From the IMG/VR virus record IMGVR_UViG_3300048821_000386, positions 1-64,000 of that record: a stretch of 64,000 nucleotides of DNA; one strand, given 5' to 3'. Below are positions 34,623 through 42,782 of the stretch, in pieces (positions within the stretch are counted from its first letter, which is position 1; each line of letters begins with the position of its first letter). The position numbers were made by a program, and so were the translations under genes. The stretch comes from a virus. The notes under the pieces are model-generated. The model was given only the letters and a program-made list of their open reading frames with translations, was not told where the DNA came from and made no database searches.

Positions 34623-36554
34623 TTACGATCTCAGGCCGACGTAGGCGCTGAGCTGAACGAGCTCATCAGCCGGATGGAAGGTGAGGAACAGGTTGGCATG
34701 CCCAATCAAAGACTCGGCAGCGGTCGTGGTAATGGTCACCTGCGGATTCGAGATGTAACCACGTTGCTGCAGGGCCACCAGGCCATTGTCCAGAGCGGTC
34801 TTGAGCGACACGAGCTGGAGGCCGTCGAGCGAGCTGGCTCCGACAAACGGATCGCCGATCGCAAGCATGGTCGCAATCACCAGGCCCTTGATGCGAACAC
34901 GAAGCAGCTCGGTGTAATCGCTGATGTCCGTGGCGCAGGTGAAGTCGTGCAGCAGCGCGGGGTTGCTGTAGGACCCCTTGGTGCGGAGCACGTTGATGTT
35001 CGCCTGGGTCAGGGAGTCGAGCTGTCCGGGTGTGTAGATCAGACCCGGCAACTGCTTGAGCGGCACCTTCTGGTTGGTCAGCGCGGTCTTCGCATCGAGA
35101 GCCGAGCAGAAGCCGGCGACATAGTTGGCCAGATTGCTCACATAGTTGGTGGCATATCCATTCGACATGATGGCCTGATCGGCCACAACGTGCAGGTACG
35201 CACCGATGTCGATGTTGTTCTGGTTGATGTCCTGCATGACGGTGCCGTCATACTGTCCGTTCTCGGTCTGGAAGAAGCCAGGTTGGCGATAGCCAGAGCT
35301 GTAGTCAAAGCAAAGGGCGTTCAAGCCGCTGGCGTTGGTCCCGACGGTGTAGGGGATACCGAGCAGGCCGGCGCCTGGATTTTGCACGTCGTCATTGGCG
35401 TTGTAATGGGGCAGGAAGCCGACCCACCGACGGACATCCACCAGCTTGTAGGTAGCGGGGACGGACGTGCCGATAAAACCGATGCAGGTCTTGTCCAGCG
35501 TACTGATCGATGCGCAGAAGCTGGCGATTGCATAGCCCCAGTTGACTTCGGCAAAGCCGAGCGCCTGGCGCGCGTAAGCGGTCGCAACCGTCCCGGGCAT
35601 CGCCGTAACTGCACCGGCCGTGATCGGAATCGAAGTTCCGGCCACAGTCTGAGCGGTAAGTCCGGCGGGGAAGGTGGTAACTTGGGCACCATTGGCCCAG
35701 GCATTAGCTTCCGAAGCCCACTGATAGGTCTGGTCGCCGTAGGCATCGCGCGCGATCAAGAGCCAATCGAGCGCGTTGGGGTTGGTTGCCGGGTTGTTGA
35801 CGGCTGTCGCTGAGTTGCCAGCCGAATAGTAGGCCACGTTTGGTGCATCGAACGTCGCGGCGGGAACCACAACTTCCTCGACCTGGAACCCTTGCAGAAG
35901 GTTGATTGCGTCCAGAAAGGCAAGGTAGGTCTGACGGCCCGTCAAGCCGATGCCGGTGATGGCCGCGGTCAGGGTCGGCGGAGGAGTCGAAGTTGCACCG
36001 ACCAACGCAGCTGCAGCCTGCACCGTGATCGCATTTGCGAAGGTGGCGCTGGCGCCTGTGCCGAGTTGAAGACCGGTGTTGCCGGAGATGGCGCCGGCAA
36101 TGGTGATGTCACCGTTGTCCGTGGTCTGGAGAGGATCGTTCGAATACTCCAGATCACCCTGGTAGTACACGGCCACAACGCCGGTCTTGTACCAGATCTT
36201 GTAATCGGTGGCAGACGTCGCGGTGGCCTGCCCAAAGCTCAGTGAAAAGCCAGCAGTCGCACCGGTACCCGTCTCCACACCGATGCCCGCCAGGACTTGA
36301 GGCTGAGCGCCCATGCGGAACAGAATGACGTTGTCGGAGTTCGCAGCACACTCTTCCATCGAACGGATCAGGTTTCCGTTCAGGCCGAATTGGAGAGCCG
36401 CCGTCGCGCGGTTGGTGACCTGGTAAGGCTGATTGATCACGCCCTGGTCGCATGTGCCGATAATCAGGATAGAGTGGTCCTGCGGCGGAGCGGCAGAGAC
36501 GAGACCTCCGTCAACCGTGTTGACGATAATCCCAGGCAGGTTATTGAAGGCCAT
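34623..36554 (-). CDS. Contractile tail sheath protein
   Basis: 643 residues from ATG 36554, with GAGGAG seven bases upstream. It starts with the usual sheath opening (FNNLPGIIVNTVDGGL ... DHSILIIGTCDQGVINQPYQVTN) and ends with the conserved C-terminal domain: DYTELLRVRIKGLVIATMLA, DGLQLVSLKTALDNGLVALQ and LIGHANLFLTFHPADELVQL. An inserted beta-rich Ala/Thr domain occupies about 85-220. The protein is within the range of sheath lengths and defines the virion as a myovirus-type particle that injects by contraction. Confidence 0.85.
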   Translation of the reverse strand: MAFNNLPGIIVNTVDGGLVSAAPPQDHSILIIGTCDQGVINQPYQVTNRATAALQFGLNGNLIRSMEECAANSDNVILFRMGAQPQVLAGIGVETGTGATAGFSLSFGQATATSATDYKIWYKTGVVAVYYQGDLEYSNDPLQTTDNGDITIAGAISGNTGLQLGTGASATFANAITVQAAAALVGATSTPPPTLTAAITGIGLTGRQTYLAFLDAINLLQGFQVEEVVVPAATFDAPNVAYYSAGNSATAVNNPATNPNALDWLLIARDAYGDQTYQWASEANAWANGAQVTTFPAGLTAQTVAGTSIPITAGAVTAMPGTVATAYARQALGFAEVNWGYAIASFCASISTLDKTCIGFIGTSVPATYKLVDVRRWVGFLPHYNANDDVQNPGAGLLGIPYTVGTNASGLNALCFDYSSGYRQPGFFQTENGQYDGTVMQDINQNNIDIGAYLHVVADQAIMSNGYATNYVSNLANYVAGFCSALDAKTALTNQKVPLKQLPGLIYTPGQLDSLTQANINVLRTKGSYSNPALLHDFTCATDISDYTELLRVRIKGLVIATMLAIGDPFVGASSLDGLQLVSLKTALDNGLVALQQRGYISNPQVTITTTAAESLIGHANLFLTFHPADELVQLSAYVGLRS

Positions 36555-36586
36555 TCTGTTTCTCCTCGTATATCTCGGGTCAACAA

Positions 36587-36599
36587 ACTAACGGTTAGT
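36587..36599. repeat. Perfect palindrome ACTAAC-G-GTTAGT in sheath leader
   Basis: A 6-1-6 palindrome between the tail terminator candidate and the sheath gene, 33 bases before the sheath start. It is the best copy, with 40808-40820, of a repeat found at eight gene junctions. Confidence 0.5.
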
Positions 36600-36606
36600 C
36601 TGCAAC

Positions 36607-37329
36607 CTACACAGGGTTGGACACAGGAAATCGGAAACGTTCGTGTTCCGCGTTGTGTTGTTGAGCGGTGTCAAGTTCAACGGTTTGAACGTCCCGCTTG
36701 ATCTTGAAGTTCAGAGTCAGGTCGGTAAGCTGCCGCTCTGTGAAGGTGTCAAGGAACTCCAGGCGGAACGAGTACCGAAGCCGACGGATTTGGAGCTCTT
36801 GATTCTCTTTCTCGTCGGACTTATCTTCCTGGCGCCCTGCGAACTTGAATTGCTGGACTCCGAATGCCTCGAAGAACTTGTAGTAATAGGCATACCGAAT
36901 CAGAAAGCGATGAAACCATACGGCCAGGGAATTGGCCACAGAGTTGCTCTTCGACCAAACCTCAAACTCGACGGTGTAGTTCTCCCACCAGCCGTACTGC
37001 GCCAGGTTGTACCCTGCCTGGCTCGGGATTCTTGCGACGTTCCGGAGCATCGGCGAACGGGGAACAGTAGCGCCGTCATTGCTGGTAGGCGCCATCTCAC
37101 CGCTGACTACATGGAAGAGAATGACGTCGAACGCTGTGTCTGGCTCTGAAAGCCGTTCCTTCGGGAAGGTCTCGACGTAAACAGGGACTGTTCCCTCGGG
37201 AGCACCTTCTGTCTTGATGAACTCTGCGAGAGCCTGCCCGACAATCTGGAAGAAGCCGTTGATGTCTGCCGCGGGCTTGCTCGAACGCAGCGGAGGCAAG
37301 ATCGAGGAGGGCCTGGTGATTGCAGACAT
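36607..37329 (-). CDS. Tail terminator / completion protein candidate
   Basis: 240 residues from ATG 37329, chosen because GAGGAG stands five bases upstream; a frame start at 37359 lies within the leader hairpin. Conserved-looking stretches are FFQIVGQALAEFIKTEGAPEGT, GWWENYTVEFEVWSKSNSVA and LQIRRLRYSFRLEFLDTFTE. The size, mixed alpha/beta character and place immediately before the sheath gene fit tail-terminator proteins that cap the tube, but no diagnostic motif is seen. It has its own phage promoter-like element upstream (37362-37377). Confidence 0.5.
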   Translation of the reverse strand: MSAITRPSSILPPLRSSKPAADINGFFQIVGQALAEFIKTEGAPEGTVPVYVETFPKERLSEPDTAFDVILFHVVSGEMAPTSNDGATVPRSPMLRNVARIPSQAGYNLAQYGWWENYTVEFEVWSKSNSVANSLAVWFHRFLIRYAYYYKFFEAFGVQQFKFAGRQEDKSDEKENQELQIRRLRYSFRLEFLDTFTERQLTDLTLNFKIKRDVQTVELDTAQQHNAEHERFRFPVSNPV

Positions 37330-37361
37330 GCACGCTCCTCGCGGGGAAAGCCCCGGCAATC

Positions 37362-37377
37362 CTGTCTAGTATAGGAA
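37362..37377 (-). promoter_or_regulatory. Phage promoter-like element, copy 3
   Basis: Minus-strand TTCCTATACTAGACAG, the exact consensus. It separates the homing endonuclease from the tail terminator/sheath operon. TTACCA stands 17 bases before TATACT here, but this is not shared by the other copies. A short GC hairpin (37342-37355) follows in the leader. Confidence 0.65.
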
Positions 37378-37401
37378 GACACGACCAGACTGGTAATTCG
37401 G

Positions 37402-38016
37402 TTACGCGGCCTTAGTTAGAGCGAGGGCTCGGCCTGCGAAGTTGTCGGTCCTTTGATGGTGATCTTTGCACAAGCACTGACCATTGGAGACCTCGTATCG
37501 CAACTCTGGAAACTCGGTCCAAGATTGAATGTGATGGGCCTGAAGAGGTCCAGAACACGTCTCATCTTCCAACGCACAGATGTTGCCAGCTTGATTGAAG
37601 ACGGATTCCTTCCACAGTCTGTATTCCACAGTCTGCATGGCGTTTTGGCGTTCGCGATAGTGTTCTTTCGAAAGTCCACCCTTCCAAAGATGGGACTTCT
37701 CACCACGCCTGGCCTCTGCCATTTTGAGACGAGTTTCGATAGATTTGGGTCGACCAAGGTTGATGAGGCGCCGAGATTCGCGAAAAGCTTCCGTTGTAGG
37801 CCGAAGTGAGTGCCAGGGTTTGCGACCTTTCATCTTTGCGCTGGCTTTTGCACGAGCTTCTGGCGAACGGGAGTTGGCATAATGTTCTTCTGAGCGCAGC
37901 TTTGCTGCAACAGACATCCTTGCTCTTGTTTCAGGAGAACGTGTTCGACCCTTCTGAAACTGGCGAATGAGGTCTTTGGCTTCCTCACTCATCGGTATTC
38001 CCTTTGGTCTTGCCAT
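37402..38016 (-). CDS. HNH homing endonuclease with NUMOD3-type repeats
   Basis: 204 residues from ATG 38016. The N-terminal half has repeated basic DNA-binding motifs: GRTRSPETRARMSVAAKL, RSPEARAKASAKMKGRK and GRPKSIETRLKMAEARR, the NUMOD3 style of nuclease-associated modules. The C-terminal half is an HNH domain: YRLWKESVFNQAGNICALED, then LQAHHIQSWTEFPELRYEVSNGQCLCKDHH with the central HH and the final HH. Both are typical of free-standing homing nucleases. It is AT-rich against its neighbours and lies between two structural genes, so it is probably a recent insertion. Confidence 0.85.
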   Translation of the reverse strand: MARPKGIPMSEEAKDLIRQFQKGRTRSPETRARMSVAAKLRSEEHYANSRSPEARAKASAKMKGRKPWHSLRPTTEAFRESRRLINLGRPKSIETRLKMAEARRGEKSHLWKGGLSKEHYRERQNAMQTVEYRLWKESVFNQAGNICALEDETCSGPLQAHHIQSWTEFPELRYEVSNGQCLCKDHHQRTDNFAGRALALTKAA

Positions 38017-38044
38017 CGTCTTATTATATCATATCACGTTGATT

Positions 38045-38629
38045 CTAAACGTTTTCTTTTTCCAATCCAAGCTCCCAAAACTCGACACGTCCGTTATCTC
38101 CGAAGGTGGGCACTACCGAGAGGACCTTCCATTTGACCGTCCGGGTAAAACGCCCGCTGGAATCGGTGATGGAGTTGCCTTCCGGATCGACCTTCGTTTC
38201 GTAGAGTTTGTCGTAGGCCTTGGCAGTCTGGAGGGTGTACCTTTCGTAGTCGGGATAGACTTGGCTGCCGTCATCCCGAAAGACTTCCACATAGGCAGTG
38301 CATCGGTTCTGATCGGTGTAGCCCATGGCATTCTGGGGATACTCACCAGTGGCCAAGACTCCAGGCTTGTAGACGGGAGCCACGCCGCGGTAGAGCGCCA
38401 TGATCTCCTGGGTCTCATAGAACTGCCAGCCTTCGCCTTGGCAATACCGACAGTTGGGCCGGACGCTTCCGCCTGTCTTTGGGTCCCAGCAGCCGGGGCA
38501 GGTTGTGTTGGTCATCCGGCGCAATATGACAGTGCGGCCCTGGCCGACGATCTCTTCACTGCCATGAATGACGGAGTGCAGCTCCTCGCGCAGGTCGATG
38601 GTCGCCGAGATGTCCCGGTAGAAGTCCAC
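38045..38629 (-). CDS. Phage neck/connector-region protein with zinc-binding cysteines
   Basis: 194 residues from GTG 38629 with GGAG eight bases upstream. A cysteine set TTCPGCWDPKTGG ... NCRYCQGEGWQFYETQ has two CxxC pairs, the second followed by GEG as in DnaJ-type zinc fingers. The remainder (RFTRTVKWKVLSVVPTFGDNG RVEFWELGLEKENV region) is beta-rich, as in head-closure or connector proteins. Position between the capsid/lysis region and the tail genes supports a connector role, which remains inference. Confidence 0.55.
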   Translation of the reverse strand: MDFYRDISATIDLREELHSVIHGSEEIVGQGRTVILRRMTNTTCPGCWDPKTGGSVRPNCRYCQGEGWQFYETQEIMALYRGVAPVYKPGVLATGEYPQNAMGYTDQNRCTAYVEVFRDDGSQVYPDYERYTLQTAKAYDKLYETKVDPEGNSITDSSGRFTRTVKWKVLSVVPTFGDNGRVEFWELGLEKENV

Positions 38630-38647
38630 AGTTCAACTCCAGTCCTC

Positions 38648-39379
38648 TTACTGTCCCATCGCGTACGGATAGAACTGGGAGACGGGGAAGCCCGGCTGGT
38701 AGACACCAATGCGCATGGAGGACATTGGCGGGGAGCACGTCGGGGATGCAAAGAACTTGATGGGCTTGCCACGGCCGCCTGTCGGCGATCCGGGGTCCAT
38801 CGAACTGGCATTGGCTCCCATGCCGTTGGCGAACCAGGTGCGCGCCGGTGTGCGCTCCGCCCAGTCAAGAACACCTTTTGCAGCGAAGTGGAAGTCTGGG
38901 CGGCCGCCGGGCATCACCCGGCCGCCGCTGCGGAGAACCACATCGTAGAGTTTGAGAGAATCCTCAAACTCAGCCAGACGCTGCTTATTGTCCGCCTTGC
39001 GATCGACGGAGAAGTTTGCCAGCACATGAGCGCCGGGGCCCAGCAGCGAGACAACGTTCAACATCAGATCGCGGGATGCCAGGGCCGTCACGTACTGCAA
39101 GCGGCTGCCTATCAGGCGAGTGTGCTGCAGCCCGGAAAGCGGGACGCGCGCCGCAGTGATCAGGTCCGCTTCATTACTGGACCGGTAGATCTGGCAGGCG
39201 ATGGTGATGTCGGAGAGCTTCTTGAGGGTCGGGCCGGCAGCCAGGCGGACCATATCGATGGTCGAGTAGTACGGGGTGATCTGGCTGATGAAGTCGAAGG
39301 TCACGTCCTTCATCAAGGTCGCGCCATTCACCAGCTTGATGCCCTTGGGCAACGAGATGTGGAAGATCAGATTCTGCAT
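38648..39379 (-). CDS. Structural protein of the head-tail region, unknown
   Basis: 243 residues from ATG 39379, which comes two bases after the previous stop (TAATCATG). I do not recognise a family. It starts QNLIFHISLPKGIKLVNGAT and contains SRLQYVTALASRDLMLNVVS and an Arg/Gly-rich region (RSGGRVMPGGRPDFHFAAKG). It ends in aromatic-rich FPVSQFYPYAMGQ. No membrane segment or signal peptide. Likely a virion or assembly protein by context. Confidence 0.55.
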   Translation of the reverse strand: MQNLIFHISLPKGIKLVNGATLMKDVTFDFISQITPYYSTIDMVRLAAGPTLKKLSDITIACQIYRSSNEADLITAARVPLSGLQHTRLIGSRLQYVTALASRDLMLNVVSLLGPGAHVLANFSVDRKADNKQRLAEFEDSLKLYDVVLRSGGRVMPGGRPDFHFAAKGVLDWAERTPARTWFANGMGANASSMDPGSPTGGRGKPIKFFASPTCSPPMSSMRIGVYQPGFPVSQFYPYAMGQ

Positions 39380-39381
39380 GA

Positions 39382-39687
39382 TTAGGAGCTCGCAGGCAGC
39401 GTGATCACCAGGTTGAACTGGAAGACAATCACAGTTCCGGTCCCGTTCATGAGCACGAGATTGTAGGTATTCGGCAACAGGTTGAGAAGCCAGTTTCCGG
39501 TCGAATCCAACTGGTAGGCTCCTCGAGCATAGGCCGGGTCGGTGTTGCCAACACACCAGTCTGAGCTGAGGAATGCGTAGAGGACGAAGCTTGGAAGGTT
39601 GGGATAGGAGGGCCTGAGCGCCCCGCTCGCGCCGTAATCCTGGCTGACAGGAACGGTATAGGAAAGCGGGCTACCAACACTGCTCAT
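39382..39687 (-). CDS. Small structural protein, unknown
   Basis: 101 residues from ATG 39687, which overlaps the preceding stop (TAATG). It is beta-rich: ALRPSYPNLPSFVLYAFLSS and GNWLLNLLPNTYNLVLMNGT, then TVIVFQFNLVITLP. Such short beta-proteins are common as decoration or tail-associated proteins. No family recognised. Confidence 0.5.
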   Translation of the reverse strand: MSSVGSPLSYTVPVSQDYGASGALRPSYPNLPSFVLYAFLSSDWCVGNTDPAYARGAYQLDSTGNWLLNLLPNTYNLVLMNGTGTVIVFQFNLVITLPASS

Positions 39688-40004
39688 TACAGTCTCCAGA
39701 ACTCCGGAATACGCAGGAACCCTGTCGTGACCTGACCCGCGGGAACCGCAGGGACCAGTTTCTTGATCTCCAGCACCGCATTCAGAAGGTGTTCGAAGTG
39801 ATAGGCGATGAAACCCAGAACGATTCCACCTCCGGTCAAGACCCACTGAAACCGTTCGGTCACGCGAAGCCGCTTGCCTTGTGCATGTACTGTCGCTGTC
39901 AGGTCCTGAAACCTGCCGGGCTGGCCTTCGATACCAATGAAGACTGCGTGAATCTCTCGAACTTTGGTCAAAAGCTCGGTTTCAGCTGCTTGAGAAAGGG
40001 CCAT
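39687..40004 (-). CDS. Small XhlA/holin-like membrane protein
   Basis: 105 residues from ATG 40004. A helical, charged N-terminus (AAETELLTKVREIHAVFIG ... LTATVHAQGKRLRVTERF) precedes one membrane span, FQWVLTGGGIVLGFIAYHF (about 52-70), and a short tail. This coiled-coil plus single-span layout resembles haemolysin XhlA-type holin partners. It lies downstream of promoter copy 4 and near the holin-like and endolysin genes. A role in lysis is inference; a virion membrane protein is possible. Confidence 0.5.
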   Translation of the reverse strand: MALSQAAETELLTKVREIHAVFIGIEGQPGRFQDLTATVHAQGKRLRVTERFQWVLTGGGIVLGFIAYHFEHLLNAVLEIKKLVPAVPAGQVTTGFLRIPEFWRL

Positions 40005-40029
40005 GGGTGGACGTCCTAGAGGGAGGATG

Positions 40030-40050
40030 GAGGGAGCACACCGCTCCCTC
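40030..40050 (-). terminator. Perfect 8-bp stem-loop after promoter copy 4
   Basis: GAGGGAGC-ACACC-GCTCCCTC. It lies five bases downstream of the promoter-like element and before the 40004 start, so it is in the new transcript's leader. It may shield the 5-prime end or terminate incoming transcripts; no T-tract is present. Confidence 0.5.
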
Positions 40051-40054
40051 AGTC

Positions 40055-40070
40055 GTGTCTAGTATAGGAA
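40055..40070 (-). promoter_or_regulatory. Phage promoter-like element, copy 4
   Basis: Minus-strand TTCCTATACTAGACAC, one mismatch from consensus, ten bases after the stop of the 40081-40728 gene and followed by a stem-loop and the 105-residue membrane protein gene. Confidence 0.65.
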
Positions 40071-40080
40071 GATGGCTTCT

Positions 40081-40728
40081 TTATGCGCTGACCGTGCGCG
40101 CCGCGGAATTGTCGTCCTCAGTCACCGTGAAGGTGGCAAGAGTGCTTCCGTTAAGACGCAGAAACGACAGGACTTTCGGATTCTGGGTCTTGTCGACAAT
40201 CCAGGTTCCCAAAACAGTGTCATGGATGTCGGTGAGAAACGAAACCAGCGCGGTGACGTCGGACTGGGCAGCGGGGATCGCCGGCAAGTTGGCCGTCTTG
40301 GCCTGGATGGCAAGAATGACAGACGAGGTGTTGGGATTGATCGTCGCCAGATCCGTGAGATGAGCTACGGTCGCATCCTTGGCCACGGTGGCATTGAGCG
40401 CCACGGTAGCGTTGAGGGCTACCGGCCCGGGGATGTTGGTGTCGCCCAGCCTGATCTGATCAAGGTACTGGCCATTGACGGTGTTGCCGTCGGCGGCGTA
40501 GGAAACAACTGCCAGGTAGTCACCATTCAGCATACCGGCCGTATTCCACGCATAGGAGTAGACCAGGCAGGTTCCGGCAACCAGAGTCATCGCCGCGGCG
40601 GTCACAACAGCCGCACCTGTTGTCAGGTTGATCACCGTGACGAGGGGTGCCGTGGTCACGGAAGGAGTAGTGCCGTTTGCGTGCGAAAGGGAGAATACGA
40701 TTTGGTGCGTATCACCTGGATAGATCAC
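40081..40728 (-). CDS. Structural (fibre-like) protein, unknown
   Basis: 215 residues from ATG 40728. Residues 1-100 look like an Ig-like beta-sandwich (DTHQIVFSLSHANGTTPSV, LTTGAAVVTAAAMTLVAGTC, GDYLAVVSYAADGNTVNGQY). Then short repeats VALNATVALNATVAKDATVA form a likely coiled or trimeric stalk, followed by a beta-domain with TVTEDDNSAARTVSA at the end. This is the common build of short virion fibres. No family name can be assigned. Confidence 0.55.
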   Translation of the reverse strand: MIYPGDTHQIVFSLSHANGTTPSVTTAPLVTVINLTTGAAVVTAAAMTLVAGTCLVYSYAWNTAGMLNGDYLAVVSYAADGNTVNGQYLDQIRLGDTNIPGPVALNATVALNATVAKDATVAHLTDLATINPNTSSVILAIQAKTANLPAIPAAQSDVTALVSFLTDIHDTVLGTWIVDKTQNPKVLSFLRLNGSTLATFTVTEDDNSAARTVSA

Positions 40729-40754
40729 GAAGGCTCCGGCTGGACATGAAACAA

Positions 40755-40776
40755 GAGGGCGGGATTAGCCGCCCTC
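40755..40776 (-). terminator. Terminator-like hairpin before the fibre-like gene
   Basis: GAGGGCGG (40755-40762) pairs with CCGCCCTC (40769-40776); on the minus strand it is followed by TTGTTTC. It would end transcription coming from the 114-residue gene. Confidence 0.55.
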
Positions 40777-40807
40777 CTGCTTGTTGAAGATCACTACACG
40801 CGATCTA

Positions 40808-40820
40808 CCTAACTGTTAGG
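40808..40820. repeat. Perfect palindrome CCTAAC-T-GTTAGG at a gene junction
   Basis: A 6-1-6 palindrome seven bases downstream of the stop at 40828. Related to the copy at 36587-36599 and to six less perfect junction repeats. Confidence 0.5.
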
Positions 40821-40827
40821 CCGGTCG

Positions 40828-41172
40828 TTACTTCTTGGACACGAGGGATGCGATGAAACCGCCGATCGATCCGAAGCCCTTCACGGCTGCTTCAATGGCG
40901 GTGATCACACTGTTGTCCAGACCTGCGTCCGAGAGCGACTGCTTCTGGGCAGCAGTGCCTGTGGTGATGACCGAAGCAATCTCGCCCAACGCGGCATAGC
41001 CGAGATCGGCCAGAGAGGTTGCAACCCCACCGTATGTCGGGACTTCGGGAAGAACCTCATCCACAACGGTCTTGGTGGCTTCGATCTTGGCAATGTCGGC
41101 GGGCGCATTGTTGGCCACCCATTTGAAGGCAGTGGCGAAGGCGTGTCCGAGGGACTTGAATGAAATGCTCAT
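40828..41172 (-). CDS. Small Ala/Gly-rich phage protein
   Basis: 114 residues from ATG 41172 (GGAGATACACCCGTT before it); a longer frame to 41490 is Cys/Pro/Ser-rich, covers the adjacent gene antisense-free region poorly and lacks a ribosome site. Sequence: FKSLGHAFATAFKWVANNAP at the start and AAVKGFGSIGGFIASLVSKK at the end, with helical amphipathic segments between. It lies in the lysis cluster. A holin-associated or pore-forming role is possible but not supported by a clear span. Confidence 0.5.
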   Translation of the reverse strand: MSISFKSLGHAFATAFKWVANNAPADIAKIEATKTVVDEVLPEVPTYGGVATSLADLGYAALGEIASVITTGTAAQKQSLSDAGLDNSVITAIEAAVKGFGSIGGFIASLVSKK

Positions 41173-41224
41173 AACGGGTGTATCTCCTATCGTGAGTGTG
41201 GCGCGTTGGTCCGAACTACCAAAG

Positions 41225-42079
41225 CTACTTGGCTGCTGGCCGGTGAGTGAGGGGTTTGGCGATGTGCGTGACAGCTGCTTTGACGGTCTGGACGGTTGCA
41301 CCTGGGGCGACTGAGGACAGGTAGTAGTGCATCTCGATTGCGTCGGTGGCGAGCTGGGCCCCGAACACGGTGTAGGCCTTGACGGCTCCCCAGAATCCTG
41401 GGTGAAGCATCTTGTCGACCTTGCGATCCAGATTGTCAGCAGTGTGAGCAACGGAACCAGCTGTGAGAGCAATTTGATGAGTACCGTCATTGATGTTCTT
41501 CAGAGTTGCCGGAATGTTTGGATCGGCAAGATCCTTGCTGGCCTGTTGGGCCATGATCGATGCGGATGTGGCGGCGGCGGCGGTGGCGACCAGAGCTGGT
41601 TTGAGCGTGGTCGTCGTGTCAGTAATGTCGTTCGTAATGGTGGTCAGATCGGCATCGAGACCGTCTGAGGTCTTGCGGAAGGAGGCAAGCAGCGCGTCGG
41701 TGCGGTCAAAGGTTCCGTTCGCGCGGGCCGCCAGGACAGGAACTTCGTTATCCCAGAACTGGCGCTGGGAAGTAGCGGCCAGGCGCGCTTCCTTCGCGGT
41801 GAGACCTGCCTCAACAATGAGGTGGTTAGTGTTGTTGCCCACAACATGTACCTGCTGTTGGGTGTCAACGATGAAGTTCTTGGCCGCCTCGTCAGTGGCT
41901 TCCAGGCCAACGGTTGCCTTGCGAGCTTCGAGGCCGGCCAGACCGAGACAAACACAAAGGAACGCAAACGGAACCGCGAAGACGGCAACCTTCACAAAAG
42001 GCATGAACCACGCCGGAAGCTTGAACTTCCGGCGGGATCTCAGTGCTCGTTCTTGAAAGCGAGGATGAAAGCGTCTCAT
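41225..42079 (-). CDS. Membrane-anchored coiled-coil protein (spanin-like candidate)
   Basis: 284 residues from ATG 42079, overlapping the preceding stop (TAATG). A basic N-terminus precedes one span (FVKVAVFAVPFAFLCVCLGLAGL, about 28-50). Residues 55-210 are predicted helical with heptad-like Asp/Thr/Ala patterns (TDALLASFRKTSDGLDADLT, ITNDITDTTTTLKPALVATA), then HTADNLDRKVDKMLHPGFWG. This build suits an inner-membrane spanin that bridges the periplasm after holin and endolysin act, and the two genes just upstream are those. It is long for a spanin, so this is tentative. Confidence 0.5.
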   Translation of the reverse strand: MRRFHPRFQERALRSRRKFKLPAWFMPFVKVAVFAVPFAFLCVCLGLAGLEARKATVGLEATDEAAKNFIVDTQQQVHVVGNNTNHLIVEAGLTAKEARLAATSQRQFWDNEVPVLAARANGTFDRTDALLASFRKTSDGLDADLTTITNDITDTTTTLKPALVATAAAATSASIMAQQASKDLADPNIPATLKNINDGTHQIALTAGSVAHTADNLDRKVDKMLHPGFWGAVKAYTVFGAQLATDAIEMHYYLSSVAPGATVQTVKAAVTHIAKPLTHRPAAK

Positions 42080-42312
42080 TACGCACCTGCGACTGCTGGG
42101 GATGGAGGTGTTGGGGTGTTGCCGCCGCTCGCGTTCAGAGCGAGCATCAGCGCGCCGTTGGTGCCTGCAAACAGGCCCCAGAGCTTCGTGCTCAAGTCTG
42201 CAAATGCAGGCTGAACGGAAGCCCCGATCGCGGCGGCGAAGAAGAGAACGTCCAAACCGAGAACGATCGCAATGGAAGCGTTCCGGGTTGTCAGATCGAT
42301 CCTGTATGCCAT
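42079..42312 (-). CDS. Holin-like two-span membrane protein
   Basis: 77 residues from ATG 42312 with TAGGAGA eight bases upstream. Two hydrophobic segments: ASIAIVLGLDVLFFAAAIGA (about 12-31) and LWGLFAGTNGALMLALNAS (about 44-62), then a Pro-rich tail ending PSPAVAGA. Size, topology and position directly after the M15 endopeptidase and before the spanin-like gene match a phage holin that releases the endolysin. Confidence 0.65.
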   Translation of the reverse strand: MAYRIDLTTRNASIAIVLGLDVLFFAAAIGASVQPAFADLSTKLWGLFAGTNGALMLALNASGGNTPTPPSPAVAGA

Positions 42313-42321
42313 GAAGGTCTC

Positions 42322-42774
42322 CTACTTGACTTCCACTGGGGTGTACACGGTTGCGGCGCCGGTGTGGCCGATGAATGCCTGGCGCCTGGGTGGATTGAGG
42401 CGGTCGATCTGAATGTGAACGCAGGCCGGAACTTCAGCCTTGTTCTTCTCGAGGATGACCTTGTCGAAGGGAAGCTTGCTTTCGAGACGCAGCCAGTCGA
42501 AGAGACCCTGCATCGAGACTGCGGGCGCATCGACATCGACGGCGGCGTGGCCGCCGATGCAAAGGTGGAAGGAAGCTGTCTTGCCGCCGACCTGGGCGTT
42601 GTGGCCAGGATCGCGGTAGCTGTCATGAACGCGGACAGCTCCGAACTTGTCATGGATGGGTTCGAGAACCTCCTCGCAGAGGAATGTCACATTCTCGATG
42701 ACGTGGGAATCAGCACCTGCCAGGACAGTCAGTCCGGGTTCAGTGTCTGCGAAGTGCGGTGTAAGTTGTGACAT
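42322..42774 (-). CDS. M15-family peptidase (endolysin)
   Basis: 150 residues from ATG 42774 (AGGA six bases upstream; an in-frame start eight codons earlier lies in the previous gene). It has the M15_3/VanY-like fold: VRVHDSYRDPGHNAQVGG then SFHLCIGGHAAVDVD and CVHIQID. Zinc ligands are likely H70, D80 and H120 with the supporting Tyr/Arg in SYR. The family cleaves peptide bonds in peptidoglycan. There is no signal peptide, so export by the neighbouring holin is expected. This is the lysis enzyme of the phage. Confidence 0.85.
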   Translation of the reverse strand: MSQLTPHFADTEPGLTVLAGADSHVIENVTFLCEEVLEPIHDKFGAVRVHDSYRDPGHNAQVGGKTASFHLCIGGHAAVDVDAPAVSMQGLFDWLRLESKLPFDKVILEKNKAEVPACVHIQIDRLNPPRRQAFIGHTGAATVYTPVEVK

Positions 42775-42782
42775 GTCATTTC

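Noticed and set aside
39652-39662. GGTATAGGAAAG as an eighth phage promoter element
   Set aside because: Only TTTCCTATACC matches; the base after TATAC and the TAGACAG part differ, and the site is in the middle of a gene.
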